Shown piece after piece: positions 16,839 through 25,503 of a DNA stretch of 64,000 nucleotides (position 1 is its first letter; every line of letters begins with the position of its first letter). This DNA is from Micavibrio sp. UBA2137. GTDB taxonomy: Bacteria; Pseudomonadota; Alphaproteobacteria; Micavibrionales; Micavibrionaceae. Both the position numbers and the translations under genes were made by a program. The stretch spans positions 967,451 to 1,031,450 of the forward strand of contig DCXL01000004.1 in NCBI GenBank assembly GCA_002328415.1, in the 5' to 3' direction. Below the pieces are notes generated by a model that had not been told where the DNA came from, searched no databases, and saw only the letters and a program-made list of their open reading frames with translations.

Positions 16839-18062
16839 ATGTCCGCAAAAATAAAAGTTGATAATCCCGTTGTCGAAATTGATGGCGATGAAATGACACG
16901 CATTATCTGGCAATGGATAAAAGAGATGTTTATCCATCCGTATCTTGATGTTGATCTCAAATATTACGATTTATCTGTCACGAACAGAGATGACACAGAC
17001 GATAAGGTAACTGTAGAGGCTGCAGAGGCGATAAAGAAATATGGTGTAGGGATTAAGTGCGCCACAATTACGCCTGACGAGGGTCGTGTTGAAGAATTTG
17101 GTCTTAAGAAAATGTGGAAGTCGCCCAATGGCACCATCCGCAATATCTTGGGCGGGACTGTTTTTCGCGAGCCTATTATCTGCTCCAATATTCCGCGCTA
17201 TGTGCAAGGATGGGAAAAGCCAATCATTATCGGTCGCCATGCCTTTGGTGACCAATATAAAGCAACGGACATAAAAATTCCTGGTGCAGGTAAGTTAACC
17301 CTCACTTATACGCCTCAAAATGGGGATGAGGCAAAAGAATGGGAAATTTTCGATTTTCCTTCAAGTGGTGTTGCCATGGGGATGTATAATCTGGACGAGT
17401 CAATCACTGGCTTTGCCCGCGCCTGTTTTAATTACGGGTTGGCACGCAACTGTCCCGTCTATCTTTCAACAAAAAACACAATTCTGAAGGCCTATGATGG
17501 TCAATTCATGCAGATTTTTCAGTCTGTTTACGATGCTGAATTTAAAAAAGAATTTGAAGCAAAGGATTTATGGTACGAGCATCGTCTTATTGATGACATG
17601 GTTGCATTTGCTGTTAAGAATAAGGGAGGCTTTGTGTGGGCATGTAAAAATTATGATGGTGACGTACAGTCTGATATTGTCGCACAAGGATTTGGCTCTC
17701 TTGGCCTGATGACCTCTGTTTTGTTAACGCCTGATGGCAAAACAGTCGAGGCCGAGGCCGCACACGGCACAGTCACACGCCATTACAGGTTATATCAAGA
17801 AGGACAGGAAACCTCGACTAACCCGATTGCATCGATCTATGCTTGGACAACAGGCCTACGTTATCGTGCCTCCTTTGATAAAAACGAGAAATTATCGGCA
17901 TTTTGCGATGCGCTTGAGAGGGCTGTGGTCGAAACAGTTGAAGCTGGAGAGATGACTAAGGACCTTGCAATCCTTATTGGGAAATCACAGAAATATTTGA
18001 CGACAAAGCAATTTATGGATAAGGTCTCGCAACGCTTTGAGGCTGATTTCAAGGCACTTTAA
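16839..18062 (+). CDS. icd: NADP-dependent isocitrate dehydrogenase, eukaryote-like dimeric type
   Basis: 407 residues. TCA-cycle oxidative decarboxylation of isocitrate to 2-oxoglutarate with NADPH formation. NPVVEIDGDEMTRIIW at the N terminus, WKSPNGTIRNILGGTVFREPI (substrate binding), IDDMVAFAVK and SLGLMTSVLL, EAEAAHGTVTRHYR are characteristic of the subfamily shared by alphaproteobacteria and mitochondria, unlike E. coli Icd. ATG 16839 follows GAAGGAAG; an in-frame TTG at 16809 was rejected. It is 14 bases before the L,D-transpeptidase gene. Confidence 0.96.
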   Translation: MSAKIKVDNPVVEIDGDEMTRIIWQWIKEMFIHPYLDVDLKYYDLSVTNRDDTDDKVTVEAAEAIKKYGVGIKCATITPDEGRVEEFGLKKMWKSPNGTIRNILGGTVFREPIICSNIPRYVQGWEKPIIIGRHAFGDQYKATDIKIPGAGKLTLTYTPQNGDEAKEWEIFDFPSSGVAMGMYNLDESITGFARACFNYGLARNCPVYLSTKNTILKAYDGQFMQIFQSVYDAEFKKEFEAKDLWYEHRLIDDMVAFAVKNKGGFVWACKNYDGDVQSDIVAQGFGSLGLMTSVLLTPDGKTVEAEAAHGTVTRHYRLYQEGQETSTNPIASIYAWTTGLRYRASFDKNEKLSAFCDALERAVVETVEAGEMTKDLAILIGKSQKYLTTKQFMDKVSQRFEADFKAL

Positions 18063-18076
18063 GAGAAAGTAACGCG

Positions 18077-19114
18077 ATGTTTAAAAAAGCACTCATTCTT
18101 GCAGCAGTTGCAGTTGTTTCATTGGGGCAAACAGCACATGCTGAGTTGACCCATGTCGGGGAAATAAAACACATGACAACTGTTTATGAAGACACACTCG
18201 TCCACATCGCACGCGACAATAATCTTGGTTACATAGATATTCGTGCCGCAAATCCTTCCCTTGACCCCTGGATACCAGGCGATGGCGCAGAAGTTGTTCT
18301 ACCAACAATGCATCTTCTACCAGATGCGGACCAGGTGGGAGTCGTTATCAATCTACCCGAAATGCGCCTCTATCATTACGAAAAGGAAGGTGAAGCACCT
18401 AAAACTTATCCAATTGGTATCGGGCGTGATGGACTTGAAACACCATTAGGCAAGACAAAGATTGTGCGCAAAAAAGAAGGGCCTACTTGGACACCAACAC
18501 AGCGCATGCTCGAAGAAGACCCAGAATTAAAACCTTTTTATCCTCCAGGACCTGAAAACCCACTCGGCACACACGCGCTTTATCTGGATTGGCCACTCTA
18601 TCGCATACACGGTACAAACAAGCCTTATGGAATTGGACGTCGTGTCTCTAGCGGGTGCATTCGTATGTATCCTGAGGGCGTAATAGATTTTTACGCAGCT
18701 ACAGAAAACGGAACGCAAGTAAACGTTATCGACCAGCCAATTAAGGCAGCATGGATTGATGATACATTTTACATTGAAGCCACACCAAGCATTGCTGACG
18801 CCGACAAATTTGAACAAAGCATGTCTTATGGTTCCCGCTCGATCTCACAAGATGATATTGCCTATATTCGTGCAAAAGCAGGCATATCCGCAGATAAGCT
18901 AAACTGGGATCTTGTTCGTGATGTCATAAATTCTCGTCTTGGCTATCCCATTGCAGTTGGAAAAATGTCCGACACTTCTAAACCAGGTCAACTGGAGGAT
19001 GTAATGGAAGTAGAGAAGGAAGCCAAGGCCGACGAACAGGATGCCGCCGAAGAAGAACAAGCCTCTTCACAACCTCAAAATGAAACAACTGAGAATTTCT
19101 ACAGAGCCGATTAG
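18077..19114 (+). CDS. periplasmic L,D-transpeptidase with LysM-like domain
   Basis: 345 residues. A signal peptide (1-22, ending AHA) is followed by a LysM-like segment (about 35-80, TVYEDTLVHIARDNNLGYIDIRAANP) and a YkuD catalytic domain (about 90-235). Catalytic motifs are the histidine in YRIHGTN and the cysteine in SSGCIRM. Such ErfK/YbiS enzymes make 3-3 crosslinks in peptidoglycan or attach lipoproteins to it. The C-terminal about 110 residues are helical then acidic and Gln-rich. It ends at a bidirectional terminator shared with the small lipoprotein gene, and the two could be functionally linked, though this is only a guess from proximity. Confidence 0.92.
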   Translation: MFKKALILAAVAVVSLGQTAHAELTHVGEIKHMTTVYEDTLVHIARDNNLGYIDIRAANPSLDPWIPGDGAEVVLPTMHLLPDADQVGVVINLPEMRLYHYEKEGEAPKTYPIGIGRDGLETPLGKTKIVRKKEGPTWTPTQRMLEEDPELKPFYPPGPENPLGTHALYLDWPLYRIHGTNKPYGIGRRVSSGCIRMYPEGVIDFYAATENGTQVNVIDQPIKAAWIDDTFYIEATPSIADADKFEQSMSYGSRSISQDDIAYIRAKAGISADKLNWDLVRDVINSRLGYPIAVGKMSDTSKPGQLEDVMEVEKEAKADEQDAAEEEQASSQPQNETTENFYRAD

Positions 19115-19136
19115 AGAATCGAATTATTTTAAACAA

Positions 19137-19166
19137 AAAAAAGCTGCCTAATTTGGCAGCTTTTTC
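19137..19166. terminator. bidirectional intrinsic terminator
   Basis: A-run, GCTGCC (19143-19148), six-base loop, GGCAGC (19155-19160), T-run. It can stop transcription both from the L,D-transpeptidase (plus) and from the small lipoprotein gene (minus). Confidence 0.85.
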
Positions 19167-19185
19167 TTTGAAATCTTTGTAAGAA

Positions 19186-19389
19186 TTACTTCGTTACGCG
19201 TCTTTCGAATACAGGCTCAGCTGTACGTACTTCTACGTTCTGTCTTGCAACAGGAGTATCTGTACCACCAGCTGTACGCTCTTCAGCGTATGGTGCTTGT
19301 GTATCTACGTATCCAGTACCTGTGTTACCACATGCTGTCAAAGCAGCAGAAGCAAGAACAAGACCTGACAATGCGAAAAGTTTTTTCAT
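19186..19389 (-). CDS. small lipoprotein, unknown function
   Basis: 67 residues. N-terminal lipoprotein signal MKKLFALSGLVLASAALTAC with lipobox LTAC; the mature part (about 48 residues) is hydrophilic, Thr/Arg/Glu-rich, and ends in RRVTK. An AAAGGGG ribosome-binding site precedes the ATG at good spacing, and a terminator follows. The size resembles small abundant outer-membrane lipoproteins, but no Lpp-type heptad repeat is present. Its position opposite an L,D-transpeptidase is suggestive but proves nothing. Confidence 0.8.
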   Translation of the reverse strand: MKKLFALSGLVLASAALTACGNTGTGYVDTQAPYAEERTAGGTDTPVARQNVEVRTAEPVFERRVTK

Positions 19390-19455
19390 TTTTAGTCCCC
19401 TTTTATCTTAGGTTTTTAGTTACGAATAGACTCATGTCTGAGAAAATTCCTGACT

Positions 19456-19486
19456 GTTATACAACAGCTTTAGTGTCTTGAACACT
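19456..19486 (-). promoter_or_regulatory. candidate promoter with palindrome, small lipoprotein gene
   Basis: On the minus strand TATAAC (19456-19461) could be the -10. The imperfect palindrome AGTGTCTTGAACACT (19472-19486) covers the -35 area, with five-base arms AGTGT/ACACT. This arrangement fits an operator for an unidentified regulator. The remaining sequence up to 19578 is AT-rich without obvious features. Confidence 0.35.
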
Positions 19487-19578
19487 GTTTTTTAAGAATT
19501 TTTTTCAAATTAATGAATCTGTGTTAAGGACGACACAGATAGTAAAAAGTTCCGAAAAAATTAAAGAAATTTATTATT

Positions 19579-20874
19579 TTACTGCGCACGCAAGGCAATC
19601 ATTCGCGAGAAATAGCTGTCTACACTATTAAGTAAGGCGCTTGTGATTTTCTCTCGGTGCTGTGCATTATTAAGCTTTTCAACCTCAGAAGGGCTTGAGA
19701 TAAACCCATTTTCTACAAGAATTGCTGGAATATCAGGCGCTTTAAGCACAGCAAATCCCGCATGACGATGAGGTGTCTTTAAGGTCTTGACCCCCTGCAT
19801 TCTAAATTGCTCGACCACGACGTTGGCAAAAAACTTTGACTGGTTCGTCGTATCGCGGGTAACAAGATCAAGTAAAATGTTCGCCACATCCTTATCTTCA
19901 TGTGATAAATCTACGCCACCAATTAAATCTGCCTTGTTTTCACGTGCAGCAAGCTTAGCTGTTTGCGCGTCCGAGGCCTTGTCTGAAAGTGTATAGACAG
20001 AGGCCCCCGTTACATCCCTATCAGGTATTGAGTCTGCATGGAGTGATATAAAAAGATCCCCCTTTTCACGGCGGGCAAAATTAACACGCTCGCGCAATTT
20101 TATAAATATATCGTCTTTGCGCGTAAGCCTTGTCCGGTAACGCCCTGTAGCATCAAGTTTATTTTTAAGCTCGCGGGCAAGTTTAAGCACGATATCTTTT
20201 TCTCTTTGACCATTATGGGCGATAGCTCCTGGATCTTTTCCGCCATGCCCGGCATCAATAACAATCAAAGGCTTCCAATTCTCTATAAAGGCTGTTTCTA
20301 GATTTTCAGGATTTGGTTTGCGCAGTGGAAGCGGTGGAAAATCTTTAGCCACATTCGCCAAAGCCGCTTTTTTTTCACTCTCGCCAGCAATATCATTTAA
20401 CAGTGCATCCAAACGCTGATTATCAGACGTTGCCATTTCAATATGCGTTTCTTTTTGCGGAACAAAGCTTAAATCTACAATGTAACGCGGTGATTTTTGT
20501 GTTTTTTCATCTAAGAGCCAAAAATCCTTTGCCAAGTGCATATCGCGCTCAAGGGTTAAAAGCAGCTTGGTTTCCTTATCTGTGGTGCTTTGAATAGACA
20601 CAGACTCTACAGGCCCCATATTCTTAAGCGTTTCAATAAAATCAGGTCGCTCTAGATTAGCAAAAGAAATAACAAGATCCCGTCCATCCAAACGCGCATC
20701 CACATCTGTTTGGCTATCCATGTCAAAAACGAGCCTGTCTTTTCCAGGATGAGGCCCATAGCGCAATTTTTGCAACTCAGCAGCATGTGCAGCTTGTGGC
20801 ACGCCTGTCACAGCTAAAAAGCTGCAAAGAACCAAAAGGATCACAAGAAATTTTTTGTGGCTCAGCCAAGTCAT
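19579..20874 (-). CDS. N-acetylmuramoyl-L-alanine amidase (AmiC type)
   Basis: 431 residues from the chosen start, which gives a signal peptide ending near AAHAAE. An AMIN domain (about 35-140) targets the enzyme to septal peptidoglycan. The C-terminal amidase_3 domain (about 205-425) carries the zinc ligands in VIDAGHGGKDPGA, the downstream Glu, and SLHADSIPD, and the catalytic glutamate in ILVENGFISS. It cleaves the bond between MurNAc and the stem peptide in cell separation. The frame extends to 21063 but the added 63 residues do not look like part of the family. Confidence 0.92.
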   Translation of the reverse strand: MTWLSHKKFLVILLVLCSFLAVTGVPQAAHAAELQKLRYGPHPGKDRLVFDMDSQTDVDARLDGRDLVISFANLERPDFIETLKNMGPVESVSIQSTTDKETKLLLTLERDMHLAKDFWLLDEKTQKSPRYIVDLSFVPQKETHIEMATSDNQRLDALLNDIAGESEKKAALANVAKDFPPLPLRKPNPENLETAFIENWKPLIVIDAGHGGKDPGAIAHNGQREKDIVLKLARELKNKLDATGRYRTRLTRKDDIFIKLRERVNFARREKGDLFISLHADSIPDRDVTGASVYTLSDKASDAQTAKLAARENKADLIGGVDLSHEDKDVANILLDLVTRDTTNQSKFFANVVVEQFRMQGVKTLKTPHRHAGFAVLKAPDIPAILVENGFISSPSEVEKLNNAQHREKITSALLNSVDSYFSRMIALRAQ

Positions 20875-21062
20875 AGTGTGAGGTCTTTCAGGGATTGTCC
20901 TGAGATGAATTTCTAAATTACAATAACATATTATTTTTGCATAAATCAATCTGAGAAGAGTGAAAAGCGCGGTTTCAAAAGGTTGGTGTATTTTTTTATC
21001 CAAAAGGTGTTTTAACGATTGTGCTTTCATAACAATAGGTTTAATGTCCATAAATAACGACA

Positions 21063-21274
21063 TTACCAGATTTTAGCAGGATATTTTTTAGGGTTTCGCT
21101 AGTCTGGTAAAACAGGAAAAGACATCTTTTCCGCGAGGGTTACTAGACTTCGTAAAGGCATCTCGCCTGCGCGGAAACCTTCGAACATTATAGAATTTAA
21201 CAACGGCTTGCGCCGAAGCATCTCTCCCATGTCGTGTGGACCTGCTTCTGGCAGCACCGACAAAGGAGTTCGTT
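21063..21274 (+). ncRNA. structured 5' leader region of rne
   Basis: The 400-base gap between the amidase start and rne (20875-21274) has no gene. Its right half is rich in pairing. TTACCAGA (21063-21070) pairs with TCTGGTAA (21103-21110). GGAAAAGA can pair with TCTTTTCC (21115-21132), in competition with TTTCCGCG (21128-21135) pairing CGCGGAAA (21170-21177). Short hairpins CGGC-TTGC-GCCG and CTGC-TTCTG-GCAG lie nearer the start. E. coli rne is known to be autoregulated through its 5' leader; the same is inferred here. 20875-21062 is AT-rich with no confident promoter. Confidence 0.45.
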
Positions 21275-23602
21275 ATGACAAAAAGATTACTGGTGGATGC
21301 CACCCAAAGAGAAGAAGTACGCGTCGCCGTTTGCGATGAAAAATACCTGAATGATTTCGACTATGAAAGCACAGTCAGAAAACAACTTAAAGGCAGTATT
21401 TTTCTTGCAAAAGTTACCCGTGTAGAACCATCCTTACAGGCTGCTTTCGTTAACTATGGTGGTAACCGCCATGGCTTCTTGCCTTTCTCTGAAATTCATC
21501 CTGATTACTTCCGTATCCCGATTGCTGACCGTGAGGCGCTCATTGAAGACCAAAAATCTGAAATGGAGGCTTTGGCCGCACAGGAAGAGGCCGAAGACAG
21601 TGAAGATGAGGATGAGACCGAAGCGCACGATAATGATGCTGAGGATGATGGTGACGAGGATGATGCCGGCAAGAGCAAACGCAAAGGTCGTAAGTCTTCT
21701 CGCTCACGTGATGTTGAAATGGTTGGCGGAGATGTTGCCGAAGGTGAACGTCCACAGCGTCCGAAGCTTAAGAAAAATTACAAAATCCAAGAAGTTGTGA
21801 AGCGCGGACAGATTGTCCTTGTTCAGGTTCAAAAAGAAGAACGCGGTAATAAGGGTGCTGCGGTTACAACTTACCTCTCATTGCCGGGTCGCTATTGTGT
21901 TTTAATGCCCAATAGCCCACGCGGTGGCGGCGTATCACGCAAAATTGCAAGCTTCAAAGAGCGTCGTCGCATGCGCGATATCCTGAAAGAGCTAAACGTG
22001 CCAGATGGCATGTCAGTCATTTTAAGAACCGCTGGTGTTGAAAAAACAAAGACTGAAATCAAACGCGACTTGGATTATCTCATGCGTCTGTGGGATGATA
22101 TTCGTGACCTGACCCTTAAGTCAATCGCACCGTCTTGCGTGTACGAAGAAGGGTCGCTTGTCATGCGCGCCTTGCGTGACCTTTACTCAAACGATATTGA
22201 TGAGGTTCTAGTTGCGGGGGAAGACGCTTACAAAGAAGCACGCAAAATTATGAAGATGCTTATTCCATCTCATGTTAAGCGTGTTCAAAAATATGAAGAT
22301 GAAACACGTCCTATTTTTCAGAAATATCAGGTCGAAACACAAATCGCGCAATTAAGCGAGCCTGTCGCACCACTTAAATCTGGGGGATACATTGTTATTA
22401 ACCCGACAGAAGCACTTGTTGCTATTGATGTGAACTCCGGTAAAGCGACCAAGGAACGCCACATTGAGGAAACGGCCCTTCGCACTAATTTGGAAACCGC
22501 TACGGAAGTTGCGCGTCAGTTAAAGCTACGAGATCTAGGCGGCTTGATTGTCATTGACTTCATCGACATGGAAAACAGCCGCAATAACGCCAAGGTTGAA
22601 CGCGCCTTGAAGGAAGCCTTGTCCTCTGACCGCGCCCGTATACAAATTGGTCGCATTTCTAATTTCGGACTTTTAGAGCTTTCACGTCAGCGTTTAAACC
22701 CAAGTATGACAGAAGCACAGTTCAAGGTCTGCGGTGACTGTGGTGGCTTTGGATACACACGCACGACTGAATCCTCTGCAATGATGGGATTACGCGCCAT
22801 TGAAGAACATGTTCTTGATAAGAATTTTAACGAGGTTACGCTTCGCGTGCCCAACGAGGTTGCACTTTATATTTTAAATAATAAACGCAACATGATTAGC
22901 AACATTGAAGAACGCAATGGTATTACCATTACTATTGAAGTGAACAATGATTTAACAGCTGGCACATTTGAAATGGTCGTTGATGGAAATGATATTGCTT
23001 CATCAGATCCTGTTCATTTTGAAAATCCAAATAACAACGACAACCAGAAAAAGACAAAACGCGGGAAGCGTGGTGGTCGCAAGCGCAATGATCGCAACTC
23101 AAATAACAGAAACCAGAAGAACAATAACTCTGATGATAATTCTTCTGATGATGAGGATGGTAGCGATGATAATGCGGCTCAACAGAAAAAGTCTAATCGT
23201 GGTCGTAAAAATAGTAAGAAATCAGATAAAAATCAAAATGATGAAGGCGATAACTCTTCAAAATCTGATAGCAGCGACACCCAAGATGACAAAAAGGACG
23301 AAAAAGCATCTGGCTGCAAAAAATCAACACGTAGCCGTAAATCAAAATCCTCCAAATCAGACGGCAAGACTGATAAGGATAATGTGAAGGAGGCCTCAAA
23401 TGATTCCAGCGCACCTGAGGAAGCACAAGACAATGTTGCTCAGCTAAAAGCGTCAGATGACACAGATTCAAAAAAGTCTTCAAAGAAGGAAAGTGCTAAA
23501 AAATCACGTAAAAATGATGATAATGAAGCGCCACAAAACAAAGACTATGAAGTTGTTAATGAAGCCCCTAAAAAGAAGAAAAAAGGCTGGTGGAGTAAAT
23601 AA
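21275..23602 (+). CDS. rne: ribonuclease E/G
   Basis: 775 residues. Endoribonuclease of the RNA degradosome. The S1 domain (about 35-200) is split by an acidic then basic insertion (EEAEDSEDEDETEAHDND, residues about 112-150), as known in alphaproteobacterial RNase E. Catalytic metal-binding Asp lie in VAIDVNSGKAT and VIDFIDMENSRNN; the Zn-link is CGDCGGFGYTRT. From about residue 590 the tail is low-complexity Asn/Lys/Asp/Ser, a likely scaffold and RNA-binding region. ATG 21275 follows AAAGGAG; an earlier in-frame start at 21236 was rejected. Confidence 0.95.
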   Translation: MTKRLLVDATQREEVRVAVCDEKYLNDFDYESTVRKQLKGSIFLAKVTRVEPSLQAAFVNYGGNRHGFLPFSEIHPDYFRIPIADREALIEDQKSEMEALAAQEEAEDSEDEDETEAHDNDAEDDGDEDDAGKSKRKGRKSSRSRDVEMVGGDVAEGERPQRPKLKKNYKIQEVVKRGQIVLVQVQKEERGNKGAAVTTYLSLPGRYCVLMPNSPRGGGVSRKIASFKERRRMRDILKELNVPDGMSVILRTAGVEKTKTEIKRDLDYLMRLWDDIRDLTLKSIAPSCVYEEGSLVMRALRDLYSNDIDEVLVAGEDAYKEARKIMKMLIPSHVKRVQKYEDETRPIFQKYQVETQIAQLSEPVAPLKSGGYIVINPTEALVAIDVNSGKATKERHIEETALRTNLETATEVARQLKLRDLGGLIVIDFIDMENSRNNAKVERALKEALSSDRARIQIGRISNFGLLELSRQRLNPSMTEAQFKVCGDCGGFGYTRTTESSAMMGLRAIEEHVLDKNFNEVTLRVPNEVALYILNNKRNMISNIEERNGITITIEVNNDLTAGTFEMVVDGNDIASSDPVHFENPNNNDNQKKTKRGKRGGRKRNDRNSNNRNQKNNNSDDNSSDDEDGSDDNAAQQKKSNRGRKNSKKSDKNQNDEGDNSSKSDSSDTQDDKKDEKASGCKKSTRSRKSKSSKSDGKTDKDNVKEASNDSSAPEEAQDNVAQLKASDDTDSKKSSKKESAKKSRKNDDNEAPQNKDYEVVNEAPKKKKKGWWSK

Positions 23603-23603
23603 G

Positions 23604-24158
23604 GTGAATCACCTTGTCACGATATCCTGTCTAACATTTTTCCTGCTCATAACGTTTGTGCAAAATGCGCCCGCTCAAACAAAATCCATGTTGGGTTTGT
23701 GGGAGAAAGAAACATCCCTTCTTCTCGACCAAGCGAATGACACACAGCGTCGTGAGTTTGAAATCATGATGACCACCAATGGGGCAATCAACTCCATTCA
23801 GCATGTGCAAAAGACTCTTTTTAATGGCACACTCTCATGTGCACAAAACAACCCAGAGCTTCAGGTAGAAGTCAAAAAGGCTTACACGCATTTTGAAGAC
23901 GCCCTAAATAAACCGCTTCAAAAAGCCGCTCAAAATCTAAATATGATGGTCCGTACCCAATCTTTAACCTCAACAACACGCATGCGCAATTACATTGATT
24001 TAACAAATAAAGTCGCGGTTGAAAAAGATAGGGAAATGAATTGGGTGCCTGTTACGAGCCTTAATGACTGCCGTAAACTGACAAAAAAGATGAAGGATAA
24101 TGTCACGATCAATAAATTGATTGCTGTCCTGAACGAAGATTATGGCGTCAAAAGATAA
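23604..24158 (+). CDS. secreted protein of unknown function
   Basis: 184 residues from GTG 23604, one base after the rne stop. The N terminus is a hydrophobic signal peptide (about 5-25, cleavage near NAPAQT). The mature part is helical and polar with two cysteines (LSCAQNN and NDCRKLT), which could form one disulfide in the periplasm. I do not recognise the family. The frame remains open upstream inside rne, but that part is a basic shadow of the RNase E tail. It overlaps the glycosyltransferase start by 17 bases, so the two are probably translated together. Confidence 0.65.
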   Translation: MNHLVTISCLTFFLLITFVQNAPAQTKSMLGLWEKETSLLLDQANDTQRREFEIMMTTNGAINSIQHVQKTLFNGTLSCAQNNPELQVEVKKAYTHFEDALNKPLQKAAQNLNMMVRTQSLTSTTRMRNYIDLTNKVAVEKDREMNWVPVTSLNDCRKLTKKMKDNVTINKLIAVLNEDYGVKR

Positions 24159-25212
24159 TCAGAAACCACGTCTTATCCAAATTATGGCTGGTGCCGAGTT
24201 TGGTGGCGCTGAAACAGCCTTTTCCGATGCCTGTATTGCTCTCCACACTCATGGATACGAACAGCTTATAATCACACGCAAGGCCGCTGCACGAAATGCT
24301 CTTCTTCGCAAGGCAGGTATGACAGTTATCGAACTTCCTTTTGGAGGATTTTTCGATGTCTACACCAAGTGGCAAATCAGCCGCCAAATCAGTAAATTCA
24401 AGCCCGATATTGTGCAAACGTGGATGTCCCGCGCCACAGCCAAGCTGCCTAAGAAAAAGGGTCGTAACTATACCGTGGTTGCCCGTCTTGGTGGCTATTA
24501 TAAACTTAAATATTATGGGCAAGCCGATCATTTCATTGGCAACACCCCTTATATTTGTGACTATATCCGCGAGAATGGCATTTCAGCCGATCGCGTACAT
24601 TTAATTACTAATTTTTCAGCTACAAATCTGGAAAATGATCCCCCTGTTAAGCGCAGTGATTTGAATACGCCCGAAGATGCGCTTGTGTTACTAACACTCT
24701 CACGTTATCACACTGTCAAGGCACTTGATATCGGTATCAAAGCCATCAAAGATATTCCAAACGCTCATTTCTGGTGTGCTGGGCAAGGCCCAGAAGAAGA
24801 GAATTTAAAGGCTTTGGCAGAATCCGAAGGCGTTTCCAACCGCGTTCATTTCCTTGGCTGGCGCAGTGACCGTGCCGCACTGTTCAAGGCCGCAGACATG
24901 TGCCTCTTTATCTCGCGTGAAGAGCCTTTTGGCACAGTGTTCTGTCAGGCCTGGCAGAATAAAACACCGCTTATTGTCTCAGATGCAGACGGTCCGAAGC
25001 AATTTGTGAAAGATGGCGAAGACGCGCTCATGATACCTATCAATGATGTCGAGGCCACACGCAAGGCGATTGTGAAACTCAGAGACAATCCAGATCTAGC
25101 AAAACAACTTGCCCAAAAAGGCTATGAACGTTTTCAGGCAGAATTTAGTGAACAAAGCACCCTTGCTGCCTATGACGCACTCTATGAAAAAATAAGACCG
25201 CGTGCGTCATGA
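24142..25212 (+). CDS. glycosyltransferase family 4-like protein
   Basis: 356 residues with the GT-B fold. The N-terminal donor/acceptor domain opens with AGAEFGGAETAFSDACIAL. The C-terminal domain has LLTLSRYHTVKALDIGIKAIK, FWCAGQGPEEENLK and VHFLGWRSDRAALFKAADMCLFIS. The usual EX7E donor motif reads EPFGTVFCQ, so the second Glu is Gln. This still occurs in some active enzymes. Substrate unknown; LPS core or surface glycan sugar transfer is likely. It overlaps the unknown secreted protein and its stop overlaps yidD by four bases. Confidence 0.85.
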   Translation: MASKDNQKPRLIQIMAGAEFGGAETAFSDACIALHTHGYEQLIITRKAAARNALLRKAGMTVIELPFGGFFDVYTKWQISRQISKFKPDIVQTWMSRATAKLPKKKGRNYTVVARLGGYYKLKYYGQADHFIGNTPYICDYIRENGISADRVHLITNFSATNLENDPPVKRSDLNTPEDALVLLTLSRYHTVKALDIGIKAIKDIPNAHFWCAGQGPEEENLKALAESEGVSNRVHFLGWRSDRAALFKAADMCLFISREEPFGTVFCQAWQNKTPLIVSDADGPKQFVKDGEDALMIPINDVEATRKAIVKLRDNPDLAKQLAQKGYERFQAEFSEQSTLAAYDALYEKIRPRAS

Positions 25213-25466
25213 AGACTATTCTGCAGGCATTTATCAAATTTTATCAATTTTTCTTGTCCCCTTTCATGGGCAACCAGTGCCGCTTTACGCCAACATGCTC
25301 ACATTATGCCAGTGAAGCCATCGACAAACATGGGGCGCTAAAAGGTGTATACCTTGGGTTTACACGGATATGCAACTGTCATTCTTTTTCCAAAAGACCC
25401 TTTGAGGACAATGTCCCAAAACGGTTTGCGTGGCGTGATGCGTTGCATTATAAAGACGAGGACTAA
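25209..25466 (+). CDS. yidD: membrane protein insertion efficiency factor YidD
   Basis: 85 residues. Small peripheral membrane protein that helps YidC insert inner-membrane proteins. The family pattern FYQFFLSPFMGNQCRFTPTCSHYASEAI with its conserved cysteines is clear, followed by HGALKGVYLGFTRICNCHSF. The ATG overlaps the glycosyltransferase stop (ATGA). yidC follows after 37 bases. In many bacteria rnpA precedes yidD; here rnpA lies 15 kb away. Confidence 0.92.
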   Translation: MKTILQAFIKFYQFFLSPFMGNQCRFTPTCSHYASEAIDKHGALKGVYLGFTRICNCHSFSKRPFEDNVPKRFAWRDALHYKDED

Positions 25467-25503
25467 ACCTAAGTTTTATTTTTTGACGGAAAGAGAAGTT
25501 TAA

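Noticed and set aside
23457..23603. N-terminal extension of the unknown secreted protein into the rne tail
   Set aside because: The extra Lys/Met/Arg-rich residues are the +1 reading of the RNase E tail, and a signal peptide begins exactly after the GTG at 23604.
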